64,000 bases of DNA, from contig OX155974.1 of the NCBI GenBank assembly GCA_944548615.1, positions 2,976,001 through 3,040,000 of the forward strand. The letters run 5' to 3'. The stretch comes from Micropterix aruncella. Taxonomy: Eukaryota > Arthropoda > Insecta > Lepidoptera > Micropterigidae. The notes under the pieces are model-generated. The model did no database searches. It was not told the DNA's origin and saw only the letters and a list, made by a program, of their open reading frames with translations. Made by a program: the position numbers and the translations under genes. Positions 60,053 through 64,000 of the stretch are shown in pieces. Position 1 is the stretch's first letter. Each line of letters begins with the position of its first letter.

Positions 60053-60319
60053 TCCTCCCCCTCGACACGTCCCCGTGTCCCCTTCTTCAGCCTCCAATAT
60101 GACGGCCACCTTTGTTATTGGTCGTCGACAGGTCCGACCGTTTGCCGTACGTAGGTCCGCAACCCTCACCAGTCCGTCTGGTCCGGGGTGCACGGCGGTT
60201 ACGACGCCTCGTGCCCGCGTCCCGCGTGCTGCACTCGTGTCCGCCATGAAGGCTACGTCGTCCACCGCTATGTTGAGCGTGGTCTTTATCGTGCCATCGC
60301 TCTCCCGGCTCCCCCCCAT
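60023..60319 (-). pseudogene. Integrase C-terminal remnant of BEL/Pao Pol
   Basis: A 98-residue frame. 'IAVDDVAFMADTSA', 'RGVVTAVHPGPDGLVRVADL' and 'RRPITKV' match the domain that closes BEL/Pao Pol proteins after the integrase core (DUF5641 type). It reads through the polypurine tract and stops inside the LTR. Nothing upstream of it encodes polymerase. It marks the far edge of an internal deletion and shows that the element derives from an autonomous one. 60320-60650 between it and the Gag-protease stop has only an unrecognised frame. Confidence 0.65.
60053..60063 (-). other. Polypurine tract
   Basis: On the - strand GAGGGGGAGGA directly precedes the TGTTGCG end of the 3' LTR, the expected place for the plus-strand primer of reverse transcription. 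Confidence 0.65.
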
Positions 60320-60657
60320 GCGGGGTGCCTATGCGCTCGACCCCTTTGGTCGACGTTCGACAGACGTTGGCCAGCTTCTCTTTGTTTACTCAAATCGAAT
60401 GTGCGTGGCCCCTGTTTGCATGTCCTCTTCCATGAGCTCATCACTCGCTGGGTTACCTCTTTCTTCGGCTTCTTGCCAGGACCTCCTTGGCCCTCCTCCG
60501 ACTCCGTTGCCTGGTGTTTTCTCTCACCCGTACTGATTGCTGGCGGCCGCTGCTCTCTCTCTCTCTCCGCACGCACCTCTGCGTCGGGCACTCCCGTACT
60601 CCGCGTTTCCGCTCGCCAGTCTTCCATCAGCTCGCAACGGACGTCGGGCTTGCTGCT

Positions 60658-63600
60658 TCAGCATGTCGCTTGTTCCTCGGCCGTTGTCGCACTATGGACT
60701 ACGGCCGGCTTCTTTGTGGCTAATTCCTTTGCCACCGCTGTCCTTTTGGCTGCGGCGGACTTCCTTGGGGCCGGTGCGTTGGCCGTTGCCGCCTTCTCTG
60801 GGACGGACTTCCTTTGGGCCGGTTCGTTGGCCGTTGCCGCCTTCTCTGGGACGGACTTCTTTGGGGCCGGTGCGTTGGCCGTTGCCGCCCTCCATGAGGC
60901 GGACTTCTGGTTGACCGGTTCGTTGGTCGCTGCCGGCTTCTTTGCCACTGTAGGCTTTTTTGCAGCCGGTCTTGTCGCCGCCGTTGGCTCCTTAGCCGTG
61001 GCGGACTTCCGGGGCGATTGTACCTTTCGCCGGGTTGCGTTCTTCTCGGAGGGATCGCTGTCCGTCTCGAGTTTGCGTCCTCTTTCTCTGTCGTCATGAG
61101 CGCTCCTGGCTCTGCGACTGACTTGTTGCACTTGCGGATGACCGGAGCGTGCTTGTCCGCGTCTACCTCGTACCCGGTGGCGATGTGTCGCTTGATCGTT
61201 TGCCTCGACGAAGCACTTCATCTTCCGTGGTGTGAGGGCCTCTCCCCCCCGTGGCGGCTCCTGCCGGTGACGACCAAACGCGACGCCTTCTTCGCTGGGC
61301 TCTGCGTTTGCTCTGGTGTACTCGCGTTCCTCAGCGAGTTCCTCCGTGGAAGCTCTTGCGGTTGCGAATATCGCTCCCACGTATTGTCCGTTGGCGGGCA
61401 CTTCATCTCGCCTCGCCCTCTGGTCCCCTCGTCCGTGGCGTCGAGGTCGTCCTTCCTCTGTACGCTCGGGCGGGTCCATCCCGCTTACCGTCCATCCTAA
61501 TAGGCTGTGGGTGGCCGTGGGTAATCCTGGCGGCCCCCAAACTATCTTTCGCGGCGCTATCAGGCGGTAGTTATCCATACCGATGATTAACATCGCCCTG
61601 CCCTTGTAAAACGGCATCTTTAGGTCTTGCAGGTGCGGCCACTTCTCCAATTTGGTCCGGGAGACTTCCTGCTCCGGACCGTTGAGTCTGGCCATTGTTT
61701 GGACGGACCGCAATTCATGCCAATCCCCGTCCGTGGCGCTCTTTATGTCCAAGTGCGCTAACTGCGACAGCCCTTGGTGCCGCCCTGCGATACTCTCCAG
61801 CACGATCGGGCTTCGCCTTCCGTGGATTCCAATTTCCTTCGCCACGCTGTCCTCCAGCAGCGTGACGCTCGACCCTTCGTCGAATAGGGCGAGTACTGGC
61901 GCACTACCTTTCGGGCCCCTTACCACTACGGACGCGACGCGCAACAGCACGTTTTGGTTTGCAATACAGGTGTAAGTCCTACCTTGTGCTGCTTCACCGC
62001 CGTAGTCGCTGCCGGCGCCGTCGCTGCTTCCGCCACCCGCTTCGTCGATCTTCTCCGCGCTGCGCTCCGTGCGCGCCGGTGATCGTGTCGCCTGTCTGTC
62101 GGCGACGAGTAGCGGGTGCGTCCTGCTTGCAGTGCGGCAGTCTCGTGCGAAGTGGCCTCTTTTGAGGCACCGGAAACACAACCCGGAGCTCCGCGTCCAG
62201 TTGGACCGCTCGTTCTCCGTCATCCTGTGGAACTTCCGGCATCGGGTCAGGCTGTGTCCTCTTGTGGAGCACAAGCTGCATACGTCTCCGTCCTCCTTCG
62301 GACCGGGAGCCGCTGCTCGTGCACGCTTGTCGGTGCTCCTTGGTGCGTCGTTTTGTCGTTTCTGCGTTTCCGTCCCTGTCGTATAGACCCCCCTGGGTAC
62401 GGGTTTCGCTTCTTGTGTCCTCTTGACGTTTTTGTGGCCCCAGTTCGCGCGGTTCACTGCCGTCGCATGCCGCCCGATCTTATCCATATATTCGCTGAAG
62501 TCGAAGAGTGTCGGGCTTCCGCCGTGTTTCTCGACCACTGCTTCGCTCCAACCGGATAAGTGGTGCCCCGACAACTTGCCTTCCAGCTCGCGCAGGATTT
62601 CCATGTTGTAGGCAATCTCGGGCCTCTTCAGTGATCGCAGCGAGGATATCAGATTTCCAACCGTGATGGTGAAGTCGATAATGTCCTCGCTCGACGTCGA
62701 AACGCTTGTCAGTGGTGGCAGGGCGCGAACTTGGTTGATCAGCCTGCCGATGAGAAGATCTGGTCGTCCGAAGCGGCGTTCCAGCATCTCTCGTACTCTC
62801 GGCAGCTGGTCGGGGTCGCACAGGAGGGCTGATACCCTTTGGTACGCCTTCCCTTTGAGGCATCGCTGCAGTCTCGTGATCACCTCGCCGGGTGTTAGAC
62901 TTCGCATCTGTTGATCCAATTGTGACGCGAAGACTAACCACCGTTCCGGATCGCCATCGAATGTCGGCAGCTCCCGCGGTAGCGTCTGTCGCAGCAGGAT
63001 CCCTTCGCACGCTGAGAGCGCGTGCGGTGTCGCTGCTGGGGCTGCTGCTTGCACTTGTTGCTGTTCCCTTTGTCGTGCCGCGCTGAGTGCCGTTTGCTTT
63101 GAGTGGTCGATCCATTGTGGAATCGGCGGCTTTTCCACCGGTATGCGCAGCTGCGCTACCGATCGACCGATGCTGCGCATTTCCTCAGCTTCTTCCTCTT
63201 CTGCCTCAATCAGGTCTCTCTCGATGGCCGTGGACTGGCGGAGATTGTCGAGTCGCTTCTGCAGACTCTCCTGGCGCAGCTCCAACATCTCCTCTTCGAT
63301 TCGCTGTCTCTCTCGGAGCTCACGTTGTGCTGCCTCTGCGAAGCGACGTCGGCATCTACTGTGCGGCGTCATGCCGGTCTCGCGGCTGCAGATGCTCCCC
63401 TCCCAGTCGGCCGGTCTTCCTTCTGGCTCGCCGTGAAGTGTAACGGCGGCCCCTTCCTCGTGTTGCGGAGTGCTGCGCTGCGGACGAGTCGCTGCAACCC
63501 GAGCTGCTGGGGTTAGCGGCTGTCTTGTAGGCGGGCCCATTGCCCCCTGTGGCGAGTTCTCACGCTGCATCACCGTGCCGCTTACTGTTGCTTGCACGGT

Positions 63601-63726
63601 TGCTTCGGTGACGGTGTCGTCGTCCCGCGTGATGTTTTGTTCGCCGGTTCCGCTCTGGTAGCCGGTGGTCGTAGGCTCCTCCTCCCTTTGAGGGCCGTGC
63701 CGGCTTTTTCCGCTGCGCAGACTCAT
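60658..63726 (-). CDS. BEL/Pao Gag-protease protein with basic repetitive tail
   Basis: 1022 residues, no stops. Layout: disordered N-terminus; a long charged helix, probably coiled coil (about 128-190); BEL/Pao Gag region around 245-420 ('LPTFDGDPERWLVFAS', 'LKGKAYQRVSALL'); two zinc knuckles, C483-X2-C-X4-H-X4-C496 and C517-X2-C-X4-H-X4-C530, for packaging RNA; aspartic protease about 595-750 with active-site 'ALFDEGSSVTLL' (Asp616). Where reverse transcriptase should follow 'LLGWTVSG' there is instead an Arg-rich stretch. A Lys/Ala/Pro-rich tail then follows, with a 16-residue unit ('ANAPAPKKSVPEKAAT') repeated three times (48-bp DNA unit, about 60752-60900). The tail resembles histone H1 in composition. 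The ATG lies 48 nt inside the primer-binding site. Describes a retroelement, not a host gene. Confidence 0.85.
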   Translation of the reverse strand: MSLRSGKSRHGPQREEEPTTTGYQSGTGEQNITRDDDTVTEATVQATVSGTVMQRENSPQGAMGPPTRQPLTPAARVAATRPQRSTPQHEEGAAVTLHGEPEGRPADWEGSICSRETGMTPHSRCRRRFAEAAQRELRERQRIEEEMLELRQESLQKRLDNLRQSTAIERDLIEAEEEEAEEMRSIGRSVAQLRIPVEKPPIPQWIDHSKQTALSAARQREQQQVQAAAPAATPHALSACEGILLRQTLPRELPTFDGDPERWLVFASQLDQQMRSLTPGEVITRLQRCLKGKAYQRVSALLCDPDQLPRVREMLERRFGRPDLLIGRLINQVRALPPLTSVSTSSEDIIDFTITVGNLISSLRSLKRPEIAYNMEILRELEGKLSGHHLSGWSEAVVEKHGGSPTLFDFSEYMDKIGRHATAVNRANWGHKNVKRTQEAKPVPRGVYTTGTETQKRQNDAPRSTDKRARAAAPGPKEDGDVCSLCSTRGHSLTRCRKFHRMTENERSNWTRSSGLCFRCLKRGHFARDCRTASRTHPLLVADRQATRSPARTERSAEKIDEAGGGSSDGAGSDYGGEAAQGRTYTCIANQNVLLRVASVVVRGPKGSAPVLALFDEGSSVTLLEDSVAKEIGIHGRRSPIVLESIAGRHQGLSQLAHLDIKSATDGDWHELRSVQTMARLNGPEQEVSRTKLEKWPHLQDLKMPFYKGRAMLIIGMDNYRLIAPRKIVWGPPGLPTATHSLLGWTVSGMDPPERTEEGRPRRHGRGDQRARRDEVPANGQYVGAIFATARASTEELAEEREYTRANAEPSEEGVAFGRHRQEPPRGGEALTPRKMKCFVEANDQATHRHRVRGRRGQARSGHPQVQQVSRRARSAHDDRERGRKLETDSDPSEKNATRRKVQSPRKSATAKEPTAATRPAAKKPTVAKKPAATNEPVNQKSASWRAATANAPAPKKSVPEKAATANEPAQRKSVPEKAATANAPAPRKSAAAKRTAVAKELATKKPAVVHSATTAEEQATC

Positions 63727-63774
63727 GATTTATTGGTGCTCACACAGGATATTTACGGTAGTGCGCTGGTGGCT

Positions 63775-63792
63775 ATCCGGCTCGAAGGACCA
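63775..63792 (-). other. Primer-binding site matching tRNA-Tyr
   Basis: On the - strand TGGTCCTTCGAGCCGGAT starts 5 nt after the 5' LTR end (63798). It is complementary to the 3' 18 nt, CCA included, of insect tRNA-Tyr as I recall it (...ATCCGGCTCGAAGGA-CCA). This fixes the orientation of the element. Confidence 0.7.
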
Positions 63793-63797
63793 GCTTA

Positions 63798-64000
63798 TGT
63801 TGCGCCCGCTTGGCTACAACATGCGGCGCCCCTGGCACGGAACCGATCAGTGGTCGGCGGGGACCCAGGACTGTAAAAAGAGGTCCCCCCACTCGATCGC
63901 CGCTTGCCCTATTACGGGCAGCCACGTCGCCGCTGCGCTTCGATAGCCTCAGTTCGCACTACCACCGTAAATTCCCCGTTCCCTGGCACCAATAAAACAC
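63798..64000 (-). repeat. 5' LTR, inner end only
   Basis: Matches 57453-57655 over the whole visible 203 bp. The remaining ~2.4 kb would lie beyond the window. Confidence 0.85.

Larger units (their letters stand above)
57453..64000 (-). mobile_element. BEL/Pao LTR retrotransposon, pol-deleted (non-autonomous), runs off the window
   Basis: - strand order: 5' LTR (64000 and beyond to 63798), primer-binding site, Gag-protease frame, integrase C-terminal remnant, polypurine tract, 3' LTR (60052-57453). The 203 bp of 5' LTR in view look identical to 57453-57655, so insertion is recent. The internal region is only 3745 bp. Reverse transcriptase, RNase H and integrase core are absent, so it would need enzymes from a related element. 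The far side of the 5' LTR and the second copy of the target duplication lie outside the window. Confidence 0.85.

Overview
This is an insect nuclear genome window, most likely from a moth or butterfly. The clues are a spliced cytosolic tyrosyl-tRNA synthetase gene, TTAGG telomere-type repeats inside transposons, and several interspersed repeats I recall as common in Lepidoptera: the 'CCGACTTCAAAAAAGGAGG' family near 19220, the 120-bp 'TTCATCATCAG' tandem unit near 23450, and the 'GCTATTGCATAGC' family. The order assignment comes from memory of repeat families, not from a search.

Only a few genes look like host genes. (1) A complete tyrosyl-tRNA synthetase gene lies on the + strand in three coding exons (11412-11948, 15243-15617, 18391-19035), giving 518 residues. 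There is probably also a non-coding first exon ending at 10500. (2) Two paralogous C2H2 zinc-finger genes follow: a 376-residue one at 48107-49237 (+) and a 306-residue one at 38006-38926 (-) that has lost its last two fingers to a stop codon. A third copy near 21950-22500 is a pseudogene in which the whole finger array is deleted. Homology between the zinc-finger copies continues into their flanks, so these are segmental duplications.

Nearly everything else is mobile DNA, often nested. 1-10000: TIR elements, a (TA)n expansion and small MITEs. 10000-19100: the synthetase gene, whose introns hold a foldback-type element, a non-LTR element with a restriction-like endonuclease (RLE), a Jockey fragment and a Penelope-like element. 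19200-31000: nested MITEs and LINE pieces, repeated 5'-truncated RLE retrotransposons, and a 331-bp inverted repeat with a 15-nt spacer. 31300-46500: a long (TA)n, an open reverse-transcriptase frame, three copies of a ~600-bp hairpin MITE, more RLE copies, and a TIR-A element carrying a LINE with a clear 12-bp target duplication. 46600-57300: a second foldback element, the intact zinc-finger gene and many LINE 3' ends.

57453-64000 is one young BEL/Pao-type LTR retrotransposon on the - strand. I infer LTRs of about 2.6 kb with TGTTGCG...CGCAACA ends, a primer-binding site matching the 3' end of tRNA-Tyr, and one 1022-residue Gag-protease frame with a histone-H1-like tail. Only the C-terminal scrap of integrase remains before the polypurine tract. 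Reverse transcriptase, RNase H and the integrase core are missing, so it would depend on another element for movement. This, the foldback elements built of 15-bp repeats that read as pentapeptide repeats, and the long hairpin are the most unusual things in the window.
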